A DNA stretch of 64,000 bases, from contig NZ_MUNQ01000009.1 in assembly GCF_002001165.1 (NCBI RefSeq), forward strand, positions 124,001 through 188,000, in the 5' to 3' direction. Both the position numbers and the translations under genes were made by a program. Origin of the DNA: Rhodanobacter sp. C05. GTDB lineage: Bacteria > Pseudomonadota > Gammaproteobacteria > Xanthomonadales > Rhodanobacteraceae. The notes beneath the pieces are model-generated. The model was not told the origin of the DNA. It was given only the letters and a program-made list of their open reading frames with translations, and ran no database searches. The stretch's first letter is position 1, and each line of letters begins with the position of its first letter. Below are positions 8,437-17,550 of the stretch, in pieces.

Positions 8437-9810
8437 ATGCCGATTTCGCTCTACAACAGCCTGACCCGTCGCACCGAGACCTTCGAGCCGCTCGATCCGC
8501 AACGCGTGACGATGTATCTGTGTGGTCCCACCGTCTACAACTACGTGCATATCGGCAACGCACGCGGCCCGGTGGTGTTCGACGTGCTGGCCCGGCTGCT
8601 GCGCCGGCATTACCCGCACGTGGTCTATGCACGCAACATCACCGACGTGGACGACAAGATCAACACGGCTGCCCAGGCACAAGGGGTCGAGATCGGCACG
8701 ATCACCGGCAAGTTTGCCCAGGCTTACCGTGAGGACATGGCTGGCCTCGGCATTGCGCCGCCGGATATCGAACCCCACGCCACGGCGCATATCGCCCAGA
8801 TCATCACGATGATCGAGGACCTGATCGCCAGCGGCCATGCCTATGCGGCAGAAGGCCATGTGCTCTTTGACGTCGGCTCCTATCCAGCCTACGGCGCGCT
8901 CTCCGGCCGTGATACCGAGGAGCTGATCGCTGGCGCCCGCGTCGAGGTGGCCCCGTACAAGAAGAATCCCGTTGACTTCGTGCTGTGGAAGCCCTCCACC
9001 CCGGAATTGCCTGGCTGGGACAGTCCATGGGGCATCGGCCGTCCCGGCTGGCATATCGAATGCTCGGCCATGAGCGCGGCACATCTGGGCGAAACCATCG
9101 ACATCCATGCCGGCGGCGTCGACCTGCTGTTTCCGCATCACGAGAACGAGGTCGCCCAGTCCACCTGCGCTCACGGCGGCAAGGTGTTCGCGCGCTGGTG
9201 GATGCACAACGGCATGCTCACCTTCGACGGTCGCAAGATGTCCAAGTCGCTGGGCAATGTGTTGCTGGTGCATGAATTGCTGAAGCTGCACCCGCCGGAG
9301 GCACTGCGCCTGCTGCTGCTGCGCGGCCATTACCGTCAGCCACTGGACTGGTCCGACACCGCCATCGCACAGGCGATCAGTACGCTCGACGGCTGGTATC
9401 GCGTGTTGCGCGATCTGGGCGATGTCGCATTGCCGGCTGGAACACTGTCCGTGCCACCGCGGGTGGAAGCAGCGCTATGCGATGACCTCAACACGCCGCA
9501 GGCATTAGCCGAACTGGCTGTGCTCGCCGATACCGCACGCCAGACTGGAACGGCCGAGACAAAGGCTGCGTTGCTTGGTGGCGGCGCCCTGCTTGGCCTG
9601 CTGCAGCAGGATGCGGAAGCGTGGTTCAAGCGTGGCAGTGAACAGACCATTGACGCAGCACGCGTCGATACACTGCTGGAAGAGCGCCAGCATGCCCGCG
9701 TTGCCCGCGACTTCAAGCGCGCCGATGCTATCCGCGACGAACTGGCTGCGATGAACATCGTGATTGAAGACGGTGCGCAAGGGACACGCTGGAGTGTGGT
9801 CAAAAGCTAG
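8437..9810 (+). CDS. cysS: Cysteinyl-tRNA synthetase
   Basis: A 457-residue class I aminoacyl-tRNA synthetase charging tRNA-Cys. It shows the zinc cysteine and HIGH-like region ([18 protein letters not shown]), the second zinc segment [18 protein letters not shown], and the KMSKSLGN signature. I chose the internal ATG giving [11 protein letters not shown], typical of the family, over an upstream GTG. It is about 185 bp from the divergent glycine-zipper gene. Confidence 0.95.
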   Translation: MPISLYNSLTRRTETFEPLDPQRVTMYLCGPTVYNYVHIGNARGPVVFDVLARLLRRHYPHVVYARNITDVDDKINTAAQAQGVEIGTITGKFAQAYREDMAGLGIAPPDIEPHATAHIAQIITMIEDLIASGHAYAAEGHVLFDVGSYPAYGALSGRDTEELIAGARVEVAPYKKNPVDFVLWKPSTPELPGWDSPWGIGRPGWHIECSAMSAAHLGETIDIHAGGVDLLFPHHENEVAQSTCAHGGKVFARWWMHNGMLTFDGRKMSKSLGNVLLVHELLKLHPPEALRLLLLRGHYRQPLDWSDTAIAQAISTLDGWYRVLRDLGDVALPAGTLSVPPRVEAALCDDLNTPQALAELAVLADTARQTGTAETKAALLGGGALLGLLQQDAEAWFKRGSEQTIDAARVDTLLEERQHARVARDFKRADAIRDELAAMNIVIEDGAQGTRWSVVKS

Positions 9811-9830
9811 GCAAGACCTGCTGCCGCCAT

Positions 9831-9860
9831 TTCACGGCTTCACGCCCGCTGCGCGATAAT
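9831..9860 (+). promoter_or_regulatory. Possible sigma-70 promoter abutting sufE
   Basis: TTCACG and GATAAT hexamers are separated by 18 bp. The -10 hexamer ends only six bases before the sufE ATG, so a start at the usual distance would place +1 at or next to the ATG and give a leaderless mRNA. The -35 match is weak. Confidence 0.35.
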
Positions 9861-9866
9861 GCCGGC

Positions 9867-10298
9867 ATGAATGACACCATCACATCGAGCGCCGACCAGG
9901 CCCAGTCCGACATCGCCGAAGAGTTCGCCTTCTTCGGCGACTGGACCGAGCGCTACCAGTATCTGATCGACCTCGGCAAGCAATTGCCGCCGTTCCCCGA
10001 GGCATGGAAGACCGAGGAACATCGTGTGCACGGCTGCCAGTCGATGGTGTGGCTCGTGCCCAGCGGTGATGCGTCGAAGATGCATTTCGACGCGATCAGC
10101 GACTCGGCGATCGTCTCCGGCCTGATTGCGCTGGTACTGCGTGTCTATTCGGACCGTAGCGCAAAGGAAATCGTCACCACCGAGCCGCAATTCATTGCCA
10201 CGATCGGGCTGGCCAAGCATCTCTCGCCGACCCGCTCCAATGGCCTCGCCGCCATGTTGGCGAAACTGAAAGGGTACGCAGCGCAGGCATTGGCCTGA
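9867..10298 (+). CDS. sufE: SufE-family cysteine desulfurase activator
   Basis: A 143-residue SufE-fold protein that accepts persulfide sulfur from a SufS/CsdA-type cysteine desulfurase for Fe-S cluster assembly. The acceptor Cys57 sits in HRVHGCQSMVWL; the GLIALVLRVY and LSPTRSNGL segments also fit the family. No sufBCDS genes are next to it, so it stands alone here. No convincing Shine-Dalgarno is seen. Confidence 0.9.
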   Translation: MNDTITSSADQAQSDIAEEFAFFGDWTERYQYLIDLGKQLPPFPEAWKTEEHRVHGCQSMVWLVPSGDASKMHFDAISDSAIVSGLIALVLRVYSDRSAKEIVTTEPQFIATIGLAKHLSPTRSNGLAAMLAKLKGYAAQALA

Positions 10299-10342
10299 CC
10301 CGGCAAGATGACCTCGTCAGCAACGCCAGGACACGAAAAGCA

Positions 10343-10365
10343 AAACCCCGCACGAAGCGGGGTTT
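10343..10365. terminator. Bidirectional terminator between sufE and the DksA-like gene
   Basis: AAACCCCGC, a five-base loop and GCGGGGTTT form a 9-bp stem between convergent genes. A/T-rich tails flank both sides, so it can serve either strand. Confidence 0.8.
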
Positions 10366-10392
10366 CGTTTTCCTGAGCGCTGCTGATACGAC

Positions 10393-11553
10393 TCAGTCGC
10401 CCATCTGTTTCTGCAAGTGCTCGCGGCGTTCCTGCGCGTCCAGTGACAGCGTGGCGATCGGACGTGCATCGAGGCGATCCACGCCGATCTCCTCGTCGGT
10501 CTCCTCGCAGAAGCCATAGCTACCGTCCTCGATCCGTCGCAGAGCCTTGTCGATCTTGGAGATCAGCTTGCGGTAACGGTCGCGGGTGCGCAGTTCCAGT
10601 GAGTTCTCGGTCTCGCGAGTGGCACGCTCGGCTTCGTCACCGACATCACGCACTTCGTCGCGCAGGTTTTCCATGGTCTGACGTGATTCTTCCACCAGCT
10701 GATCGCGCCAGTCGCGCAGCTTGTTGCGGAAGTAGGCCAGGTGCATCGGGTTCATGTACTCCTCGTTGTTGGAGGGGTGATAACCCTTCGGCAACGTGAT
10801 GGTACTGGTGGACGGCAGCGCGTAGCGCCCGTCTTCCCGGGTGATGCCGTTATCGAGATTTTTTGCAGCCAGTTTATTCATTGAGGACGACGAGTTTTTC
10901 TGATTTTTCTGGGGAGAGGCGTGACGCGTGGCAGCCGGAGCTGCGCGTGGCGTCACCATGGCGGTGGCACTCGCCACCTTGCCCTTGAACAGGGTGCTGG
11001 CGGGTGTCGGGGATACGCTTTTGACAACATGAGTCGGCGTCGGGGCCGGCTTGGCAATCGGTGGAGTCGCCTTGATTGGACTGCTGACCGGCTTGGCCGC
11101 CGCTTTCGGGGCAGGTTTCGCTGCGGGCTTGACCGGAGCAACCAGCTTCTTGACCACCGGCTTGACTGCGGGTTTTGCGGTCGTCTTGCTGACCGCACTG
11201 CCTTTGGTCTTGGTGTTCTTCACAACAACTTTCTTGGCTGCCGGCTTCTTGACGGCAACTTTCTTCACCGCCTTGACCACCTTCTTGGCTGCAGGTTTCT
11301 TGGCCGGGCCGGCCTTTTTCGGCTGCGGTTTGGCTGCAGCTTTCTTGACCACCGGCTTGGCCGCAGGTTTCTTGGCCTTGCCGGCTGGCTTGGCGACGGG
11401 GCGGATTGCCTTTGCAGGCGTCTTGCTAGTGCTCTTCACGACCGATCCCTTTGCGGCAGCTGCCTTCGACTTGCCGGCCTTGGCTGCCTTTGCCTTGGCT
11501 GGAGCTTTCTTGTGCGCCGTCGCAGCGGCTGAACTACGCGTCGTTTTCGCCAT
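10393..11553 (-). CDS. dksA: DksA-like RNA polymerase-binding protein with long Lys/Ala/Pro-rich N-terminus
   Basis: Of 386 residues, the first ~220 are a low-complexity Lys/Ala/Pro tail with repeated KKPAAK-type blocks resembling histone H1, probably disordered and nucleic-acid binding. The last ~150 are a DksA coiled coil ([17 protein letters not shown], with acidic tip residues [16 protein letters not shown]) and the remains of the zinc-finger region. That region keeps only one of the usual four cysteines ([12 protein letters not shown], then [13 protein letters not shown]). DksA modulates transcription initiation with ppGpp. The tail suggests an added DNA- or RNA-binding role. An internal ATG (MNKLAAKNL) could give a short form, but no good Shine-Dalgarno precedes it. 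Confidence 0.85.
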   Translation of the reverse strand: MAKTTRSSAAATAHKKAPAKAKAAKAGKSKAAAAKGSVVKSTSKTPAKAIRPVAKPAGKAKKPAAKPVVKKAAAKPQPKKAGPAKKPAAKKVVKAVKKVAVKKPAAKKVVVKNTKTKGSAVSKTTAKPAVKPVVKKLVAPVKPAAKPAPKAAAKPVSSPIKATPPIAKPAPTPTHVVKSVSPTPASTLFKGKVASATAMVTPRAAPAATRHASPQKNQKNSSSSMNKLAAKNLDNGITREDGRYALPSTSTITLPKGYHPSNNEEYMNPMHLAYFRNKLRDWRDQLVEESRQTMENLRDEVRDVGDEAERATRETENSLELRTRDRYRKLISKIDKALRRIEDGSYGFCEETDEEIGVDRLDARPIATLSLDAQERREHLQKQMGD

Positions 11554-11668
11554 ATCCCTTCACCATTTTTGGCCGTGGCGGCCGGGTGTTATAGCCCAAG
11601 TGTTCTACACCAGCAAGCCTGCTTCTGGAATACTTGTACCACTACATGCTGCAAGCCGTTCCGGCAAC

Positions 11669-11941
11669 GTGACTGCCCTGACCCGATTGATACTGTGGTT
11701 GCTGCATTTGTACAAGCGCTGGCTCAGCCCATTGCTTGGACAACGCTGCCGATTCCACCCCAATTGCTCTGATTATGCACGCATTGCGGTTACGCGCTTC
11801 GGTCCGTGGCGCGGCAGCCTGCTGAGCGGCTGGCGGCTGCTGCGCTGCCAGCCATTGTGCACCGGTGGCGAAGACCCTGTCCCCGAACACTTTCATTATC
11901 CGCGCTGTCGTTCCCAAGGAGGTGCTCCCGATGTCCACTGA
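11669..11941 (+). CDS. yidD: Membrane protein insertion efficiency factor YidD
   Basis: A small protein that assists YidC-dependent insertion at the inner membrane. The frame shows the YidD core: [37 protein letters not shown] and EDPVP. No ATG is in frame upstream, so I chose a GTG start (90 residues); a TTG 18 bases later is possible. It is not beside rpmH-rnpA-yidC here. Its own Shine-Dalgarno is unclear. Confidence 0.85.
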   Translation: MTALTRLILWLLHLYKRWLSPLLGQRCRFHPNCSDYARIAVTRFGPWRGSLLSGWRLLRCQPLCTGGEDPVPEHFHYPRCRSQGGAPDVH

Positions 11942-12306
11942 CTGTCTGATCAGGAACACCTAACTCATCGACGACGCCCCAGCCCGGAACCAGCCGTTCG
12001 CGCGACAGCTACGCTGCCGACCTGGCGCTGATCGATCCAGACAAGCCACAGACCACGACACATAGCGAAGTGTTGCCCAACTGTGGTGGGTCACCATTCG
12101 AAGACGAGACTTTCTCAAGTTCGCTCATCAGCACCTTCGTCAACGGCCAGCGTGTGGGGGACGGCTCGAAGATCGACGACAACGTGCGCGACGAGCGGCT
12201 GACGTTCGCCCGACAAGCAATGCTGAATGCGTGTTTGCGCAAGACGGGATATCCGCCGCAGTATCTCCCTGATGGGAGAAAACTGGATCACGGCGTCGAG
12301 CCGTAG
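11931..12306 (+). pseudogene. Possible frameshifted gene remnant after yidD
   Basis: A strong AAGGAGG Shine-Dalgarno precedes an ATG at 11931 that overlaps the yidD end, but this frame stops after ten codons. A different frame from 11950 is open for about 118 codons to 12306, includes YAADLALIDPD and NACLRKTGYP, and has no good start of its own. The pattern fits a gene broken by a one-base shift. The ACLRKTGY end loosely resembles C-termini of small envelope lipoproteins. I do not recognise the family. It overlaps the folE2 3' end by 19 bp. Sequencing error or chance are alternatives. Confidence 0.3.
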
Positions 12307-13235
12307 CCTCCATCGACACCCTTGCTCGCGTACGCCACCGCATCATGCGGGTGCAGGCTTTCCTGATGCTCGACGCGGATGTGGAAATCGCCGAGCTTTG
12401 CATCGGCATCAAGCGCCTTCTGGATACGCCGGGCGGCGTCCTCGCAGAACATCAGGTTGCCGCCGTTGGCCAGCGCGAAGGCTTGTTCGTCCTCGCGCTT
12501 CACTGCCGTCTGCACCGGTGTGCCGAGCACATGCTCGACGCGATCGACAAGGTCAATCAGGTGGAACCCCGCTCCCGCCACGGGACGAATGCGCAGCCGT
12601 GCCACACTGCGCTGCGCGTGCGGGGTGGCGACGATACCGTGTTCGCTGCCCAGCCAAGCCAGTACGGCCGCGTGATCGATCGGCTTGGCGGCATCGAAGT
12701 CGCTGGCGAACTGATCCTGGATCAGCTGGCGCGATAGCGCAGCCGAGGCTGGACAAGTGGAGGAATAAACCACTTCGGTACCGAATTCGAGCAGGAACTC
12801 GTCGTCAGTCAGACTCGCCTCAATGCACACCGGATAGGCGCGCCAGCCGCTGTTGGCACTGCGCAAGGCCGGGCGCCGCACCAGCTGCTCGAAATGGATG
12901 CTGAGGCAGGCACGGTCGGACAGATCCTTGTGCGAATCGAGGAAGCCGCGCAGCAGCGCGTGCAGCGAATCGGCCGTGAGCACCTGCGTACTCAACGCCT
13001 GCTCGACCTGAAGATACAGTCGCGACATGTGGATGCCGCGTTTGTCCGGTCGGTTCAGATTGACGAAGGCACCGACGCGCGCGCTGGCCCGCTGCACCTC
13101 GCCGTCACCCGCATCGAACAGCACCGGCACCTGGATATCGGCCATGCCGACCCAGTCCAGCGCGCCGGCAAGATGCGGCTGCGCGTGCACGGCAACGTCG
13201 GGGAGCAGACGGGCGGTATTTTCCTGGTTCGGCAT
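12288..13235 (-). CDS. folE2: GTP cyclohydrolase FolE2
   Basis: A 315-residue type IB GTP cyclohydrolase that makes 7,8-dihydroneopterin triphosphate, the first step of folate synthesis. Family motifs visible are NLNRPDKRGIHMSRLY near the N-terminus and VYSSTCPASAALSRQ with the conserved metal-site cysteine; a C-terminal HPHDAVAYA segment also fits. No FolE1 gene is in this window. The gene is separated by about 100 bp from the upstream block. Confidence 0.95.
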   Translation of the reverse strand: MPNQENTARLLPDVAVHAQPHLAGALDWVGMADIQVPVLFDAGDGEVQRASARVGAFVNLNRPDKRGIHMSRLYLQVEQALSTQVLTADSLHALLRGFLDSHKDLSDRACLSIHFEQLVRRPALRSANSGWRAYPVCIEASLTDDEFLLEFGTEVVYSSTCPASAALSRQLIQDQFASDFDAAKPIDHAAVLAWLGSEHGIVATPHAQRSVARLRIRPVAGAGFHLIDLVDRVEHVLGTPVQTAVKREDEQAFALANGGNLMFCEDAARRIQKALDADAKLGDFHIRVEHQESLHPHDAVAYASKGVDGGYGSTP

Positions 13236-13334
13236 CGTTGGATCCTGACATCGGCGAATGGATCGCCGCGAAGCACATCAATCTTGGGGCAGGCGAAGCG
13301 GTGCGCAATAGTGGCGTGACGGAAACACTGCGTC

Positions 13335-14198
13335 TCAGGTCGACTTGGCCAGTTGCCGGTGCCACGCGCGCGCGGCCTGCCACGCATGCAGCGTAGTAGC
13401 CAACCCGGTGCGTGGCTGTCCCGTCTGCAACACGGCCAGTGCATCGTCAGTGAGTGCCGCACGCTGTGCCAATTGGTTGCCATGGCGCGATTCCAGCGCG
13501 CGAAACACGCTGAGCGGCCCTGCCAGCGTAGCCGACTCGCGCCAGCTGGCCAGCAGATCGTCCAGTTGCGCCTTGACCGCCTGCCGCCGCGCCTCACTGG
13601 GCACGCGCAGTTGCGTGCGGCTGAGGCCATGCCGCGCCAGCCGTGCCATCGGCAGCGGCAGACGGTCACGCTCGGCATCCTGCTCCAGTCGCAGCAGTGC
13701 ATACAGCAGGTGATTGAGCGTGGCGACCCGTGCCGCGCGCGCCGGCGATGCCTCGCTGCCGTACCACCAGGCGGTTTCCAGCGCAGCCAGCGCACCGTGC
13801 AACGGCGTCGCGGCATCGAACTGGACGGTGAAATCCGCGGCGGTGCCCTGCTCCAGTTGGGCCATCGCGGCCAGCACCGGTGCCAGCCAGAGATCGCTGG
13901 CGATGGCGTGGGCACGTTCGTCGTCGAACAGCACCTGGGTCAGCGGATGTCGCCCGCCGCTGGCGGCTGCACCGCTCAGCTCCTCGGCCCACCAGTTGAG
14001 CTTGGCCACCGCCACCTGGGGTTCGCGGATGCCGTACGCGGCGCCAAGCAGCTCCTGCTCCAGCGCGGCCAGCGCGACGTGACCGGGATAGCGCCGGCCA
14101 TCGACAAACGCCAGCGCCACACGTTGTTGCGGCTGCACCGCCAGCCACTTGTCGATGAAGCCCTGCAGCACGGCATTTTGTTCGACCAGCTCGATCAT
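13335..14198 (-). CDS. Phytoene/squalene synthase-family protein, degenerate
   Basis: A 287-residue protein with the helical isoprenoid-synthase fold signature KLNWWAEEL and HPLTQVL and a reduced second motif (LEQDAERDRLPLPMARL). The first Asp-rich motif of true phytoene and squalene synthases is not found, so prenyl condensation is doubtful. It resembles the catalytically doubtful branch that includes the complex I assembly factor NDUFAF6. Its ATG overlaps the gph stop as ATGA, and gph in turn overlaps ubiG, so it may serve quinone or respiratory-chain biology. That role is inferred from context. Confidence 0.7.
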   Translation of the reverse strand: MIELVEQNAVLQGFIDKWLAVQPQQRVALAFVDGRRYPGHVALAALEQELLGAAYGIREPQVAVAKLNWWAEELSGAAASGGRHPLTQVLFDDERAHAIASDLWLAPVLAAMAQLEQGTAADFTVQFDAATPLHGALAALETAWWYGSEASPARAARVATLNHLLYALLRLEQDAERDRLPLPMARLARHGLSRTQLRVPSEARRQAVKAQLDDLLASWRESATLAGPLSVFRALESRHGNQLAQRAALTDDALAVLQTGQPRTGLATTLHAWQAARAWHRQLAKST

Positions 14199-14875
14199 GC
14201 CGCGACCGGTTGCAACTGCAGCAGTGCGGCCAGCTCGGCTGGGTGATCCAGCACCGCGTCGGCACCCCAGGTGTGCGGATCGCCACCATCGAGGTAGCCC
14301 CAGCTCACCGCGACCGTGTACAAGCCGGCGGCCACGCCGGCCTGGATGTCGCGGCGGTCGTCGCCGACGAACAGGCAATGCGCCGGCTCCACGCCGGCGC
14401 GTTCGCAGGCCAGCAGCACCGGCGCCGGATCGGGCTTCTTCACCGGCAGCGTATCGCCGGACACCACCGCGCTGGCGCGGCTGGCCCAACCAATGCGGCT
14501 GACCAGTTCGTCGGTGAGGAACGCTGCCTTGTTGGTGACGATGCCCCAGTGCAGACCCTGCGCTTCGATCCGCGCGAGCAAATCGTCGATGCCATCGAAT
14601 GCGCTGGTCTGTTGTGCCATCACCTGCTGGTACAACTCGAGATAACGCGGTATCAGCCCATCAAGCGCAGACTCGCCATGTTCAGCGAAGGCGCAGCGCA
14701 GAACCGCCCGCGCACCGCGCGAAACCACTTCGCGCACCGGCGCATATGGCGGTGGCGGCACGCCCTCTTCCGCGCACTGTGCAACCAGCGCTGCATAAAG
14801 ATCGGGCGCGCTGTCGAGCAAGGTGCCATCCAGATCGAACAATACGCCCTGGATGTTTTCTGGTAGTGATTTCAT
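14195..14875 (-). CDS. gph: HAD-family phosphoglycolate phosphatase
   Basis: A 226-residue HAD hydrolase. Motif I is FDLDGTLLDSAPDL (nucleophile Asp near residue 14), motif II IVTNK, motif III Lys in LPVKKPDP, and motif IV FVGDDRRDIQAG. The DSAPDL segment is characteristic of Gph, which removes phosphate from 2-phosphoglycolate formed in DNA repair; related MupP enzymes look similar. It overlaps ubiG upstream and the synthase-like gene downstream, both by ATGA. Confidence 0.85.
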   Translation of the reverse strand: MKSLPENIQGVLFDLDGTLLDSAPDLYAALVAQCAEEGVPPPPYAPVREVVSRGARAVLRCAFAEHGESALDGLIPRYLELYQQVMAQQTSAFDGIDDLLARIEAQGLHWGIVTNKAAFLTDELVSRIGWASRASAVVSGDTLPVKKPDPAPVLLACERAGVEPAHCLFVGDDRRDIQAGVAAGLYTVAVSWGYLDGGDPHTWGADAVLDHPAELAALLQLQPVAA

Positions 14876-15603
14876 GCCGGTTTGCGATCGTAGGGAGTCC
14901 CTGTGGGGCACGCGCTGAGCAGGTAGTTCACCGCGGTGAAGCGGCTGAGCCACACCTTGCGCTGCAACGGGTTGTAACCCAGCCCGGACACGTCTTCCAG
15001 CTCCAGGCCGGCCTGCCGCAACAGCCGGGCGAGTTCGGACGGTTTCAGGAATTGCGCGTAGTGATGGGTGCCACGCGGCAGCATGCGCAGCACGTACTCG
15101 GCACCGAGGATGGCTGCACCGAACGCGGCTGGCGTGCGATTCAGGGTGGACATGAACAACCGGCCGCCAGGCTTCAGCATCGTCGCCAGGTCGTGTACGA
15201 GCGCCGCTGGATCAGGCACGTGCTCGATCAATTCCATGCAGCACACCGCATCGAAGCTCGCCGGTTTGGCTGCAGCCAGATCGGCCGAAGATTGCACGCT
15301 GTAGTCCACGTCGAGATTCGACTCGTGCAGATGCAACCGAGCCACGTCGATCACCTTCTGCCCCAGGTCGATGCCGGTGACCTTCGCGCCAGCGCGCGCC
15401 AGCGCCTCGCTCAGCAGACCACCACCGCAACCGACATCGGCCACGCGGGCGCCACGCAGATCGACGCGGGCGGCGATATAGGCCGCACGCACCGGATTGA
15501 GGTCGTGCAGCGGACGCGACTCGCCATCCGGGTCCCACCAGCGTGCAGCCAGCTGGTCAAAACGGGCGATTTCCTCGGGACTGACATTGGCGGTGTGTGG
15601 CAT
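14872..15603 (-). CDS. ubiG: Ubiquinone biosynthesis O-methyltransferase UbiG
   Basis: A 243-residue SAM-dependent methyltransferase performing both O-methylations of ubiquinone synthesis. The N-terminus has the UbiG hallmark RFDQLAARWWDPDGESRPLHDLNPVR. SAM motif I is VADVGCGGGLLSEALA, and later features are MELIEHVPDP and GTHHYAQFLKP. I chose the ATG at MPHTANVSPEEI rather than the longer frame. It opens a tightly coupled run ubiG-gph-synthase-like. Confidence 0.95.
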   Translation of the reverse strand: MPHTANVSPEEIARFDQLAARWWDPDGESRPLHDLNPVRAAYIAARVDLRGARVADVGCGGGLLSEALARAGAKVTGIDLGQKVIDVARLHLHESNLDVDYSVQSSADLAAAKPASFDAVCCMELIEHVPDPAALVHDLATMLKPGGRLFMSTLNRTPAAFGAAILGAEYVLRMLPRGTHHYAQFLKPSELARLLRQAGLELEDVSGLGYNPLQRKVWLSRFTAVNYLLSACPTGTPYDRKPA

Positions 15604-15632
15604 GGTCGTGTGCTCAAAAGGTACCGGCAAGC

Positions 15633-15887
15633 CTAGCTGGCCTGCCATTCATGGACGGTGATCTCCCAACCGCCGCTGATGGATGCCGGATCGCGCTGCA
15701 CGATGGCCATGGCCTCCTCCGGATCGTTCGCGCGCAACAGATACGCACCGCCGGATCCGTCACCGAACGGGCCGTTCATTTCATTGCGGCCCTGCACGCG
15801 CAGTTCGGCAAGAAAGTCACGGTGCGCCGATACCATGGCTGGATCGACATGCGGCTTGCGCAGCAGGATGACAAGATAGCGATTCAC
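15633..15887 (-). CDS. YCII-domain protein
   Basis: An 84-residue protein with the YCII fold: RYLVILLRK, conserved HRDFLAEL, GGAYLLRANDPEEAMAIVQRDP, and a final WEITVHEW. The start is a GTG with GGAGG seven bases upstream. YCII proteins are small ferredoxin-like enzymes or dimers of mostly unknown reaction. It sits between the MTA/SAH deaminase gene (14 bp) and ubiG (29 bp), so probably shares their transcript. Confidence 0.8.
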   Translation of the reverse strand: MNRYLVILLRKPHVDPAMVSAHRDFLAELRVQGRNEMNGPFGDGSGGAYLLRANDPEEAMAIVQRDPASISGGWEITVHEWQAS

Positions 15888-15901
15888 GGGCTTCCTCCGG
15901 A

Positions 15902-17236
15902 TCAACCCGCGATGATGCGCTCGCGCCAGGCGCGGGTACGAGCGAGGATGGCGTCGGTGTCCATGCCGGTCAGCACGCGATCGGCCAATTTGTGCTTGCC
16001 GGCAATCCACACATCACTGACTTGATGACGGCCCGTGGCATAGATCAGCTGCGAGGCAACGTGGAACAACGGCTGGGTTTCCAGATCCGACAGGCGCACG
16101 GCGGTGAGATCGGCCTGTTTGCCGACTTCGATCGAACCGATCTTCGCTTCCAGACCGATCGCCTTGGCGCTATTGAGGGTGGCGGCACGCAACGCGTAGG
16201 CGGCATCGAACGCAGAGGCATCTCCGGCAACAGCCTTGGCCAGCAGTGCGGCCGTGCGCATCTCGCCGAACATGTCCAGGTCGTTGTTCGACGCGCAGCC
16301 ATCGGTACCCAGCGCCACGTTGACACCGGCCAGGCGCAGCTTTTCCGCCGGGCAGAAGCCGGAGGCCAGCTTGAGGTTGGATTCGGGGCAATGCACCACC
16401 GAAACACCGGCCTCGGCGCAGGCGGCGATCTCGCCGTCGGTCAGCTGGGTCATGTGCACCGCGATCAGGCGATCGTTGACCAGGCCGAGCTTCTGCAGGC
16501 GCTGGAACGGACGCAGGCCACTCTTCTTCTTTTCTTCCTCAACCTCATGCGCGGTCTCATGCGTATGCAGGTGCACCGGAATATCGAGCTGGTCGGCCAG
16601 CATGCGGATACGCTCGAAACTCTCGTCCGACACGGTGTAGGGCGCATGCGGAGCGAATGCCGTGCTGATCAGCGCATCGCTGCGAAAGCTGTCATGCACC
16701 TCACCAGCGCGCTCGAAGTATTCGTCCTGACTCTTCGCCCATGCGGTCGGGAACTCGATCACCGGCAACCCCACCACCGCGCGGAAGCCGAACTTGCGGT
16801 AGGTGGCGCCGATCACGTCGGGGAAGAAGTAGTTCTCGTTGGCGCAGGTGGTGCCGCCGCGCAGCATCTCGGCCACCGCCAGCTCGACGCCATCACGCAC
16901 GAACTCCGGTCCGATCACCTTCGCCTCGGCCGGCCAGATGTGCTGCTGCAGCCACACCATCAACGGCAAGTCGTCGGCCAAGCCACGCAGCAGGGTCATC
17001 GGGTTGTGCGTATGCGCATTGACCAGCCCCGGGATCAGCGCGTGCTCAGCGAGCTCGACGCGCTCGCGCGGTGCGTAGGCAGCACGGGCTTCGGTGATCG
17101 GCAACAGAGCGATGATGTGGTCGCCTTGCACCACCACGGCATGGTCTTCCAGCACCACCGCGTGCGGCTCGACCGGCACCACCCAGCGGGCCTCGATCAT
17201 CAGGTCGACTGGCTGCGGTGTCGTTGGGCTCATCAT
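15902..17236 (-). CDS. mtaD: TRZ/ATZ-family amidohydrolase, likely MTA/SAH deaminase
   Basis: A 444-residue amidohydrolase-superfamily enzyme. Metal and catalytic motifs are PGLVNAHTHNPMTLLRG, HLHTHETAHEVEEE, HMTQLTDGE and LGTDGCASNNDLDM. These fit 5-methylthioadenosine/S-adenosylhomocysteine deaminases; related guanine or cytosine deaminases remain possible. A methylthioadenosine salvage or SAH-clearing role would suit the methyltransferase gene ubiG downstream. Two tandem ATGs exist; I took the first. Confidence 0.85.
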   Translation of the reverse strand: MMSPTTPQPVDLMIEARWVVPVEPHAVVLEDHAVVVQGDHIIALLPITEARAAYAPRERVELAEHALIPGLVNAHTHNPMTLLRGLADDLPLMVWLQQHIWPAEAKVIGPEFVRDGVELAVAEMLRGGTTCANENYFFPDVIGATYRKFGFRAVVGLPVIEFPTAWAKSQDEYFERAGEVHDSFRSDALISTAFAPHAPYTVSDESFERIRMLADQLDIPVHLHTHETAHEVEEEKKKSGLRPFQRLQKLGLVNDRLIAVHMTQLTDGEIAACAEAGVSVVHCPESNLKLASGFCPAEKLRLAGVNVALGTDGCASNNDLDMFGEMRTAALLAKAVAGDASAFDAAYALRAATLNSAKAIGLEAKIGSIEVGKQADLTAVRLSDLETQPLFHVASQLIYATGRHQVSDVWIAGKHKLADRVLTGMDTDAILARTRAWRERIIAG

Positions 17237-17329
17237 CAACTCGCTTTGTCAGTTTGGATATGACCAGCTTGTATACAACATGGGGCGGTACCTTGCGGTG
17301 GCCGCCCCATGCTTTGATCGTCACTAGCC

Positions 17330-17548
17330 TTTGATCGTCATTCCGGCGAAGGCCGGAATCCGGCCTGAGAACCGTGCATTACAAGCGCAAAGTCTATTTT
17401 GTGTGCATTGCACGAGTACTTCACTGGATGACTCGCTCCGCTCGCCCCTTCGGGGCCGTCCTCCGGACGTTCTGCGTGCTGCGCACTTGTCCTGCCTGCG
17501 CAGGGATGACGAACTGGCAAAGGCGCGAGCAAAGCTCGCGCACCAGTT
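17330..17548. repeat. Intergenic REP-like element between mtaD and efp
   Basis: This 314-bp gap carries no convincing gene. It begins with GTCATTCCGGCGAAGGCCGGAAT, an inverted repeat of the kind found in dispersed palindromic elements of proteobacteria, and ends with CCTGCGCAGGGATGACGAA, another palindrome plus a GATGAC end that mirrors the starting GTCAT. The outer ends are thus roughly inverted copies, as in a small mobile palindromic element. A CTTCGGGG-type hairpin lies inside. Confidence 0.5.
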
Positions 17549-17550
17549 CG

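Noticed and set aside
11051..11668. Upstream part of the frame that contains yidD
   Set aside because: It is antisense to the Lys/Ala-rich DksA tail, whose low complexity gives a false hydrophobic frame. Only the part from 11669 on fits YidD.
12009..12242. Minus-strand frame in the yidD-folE2 gap
   Set aside because: No motif and it overlaps the better-supported remnant on the plus strand.
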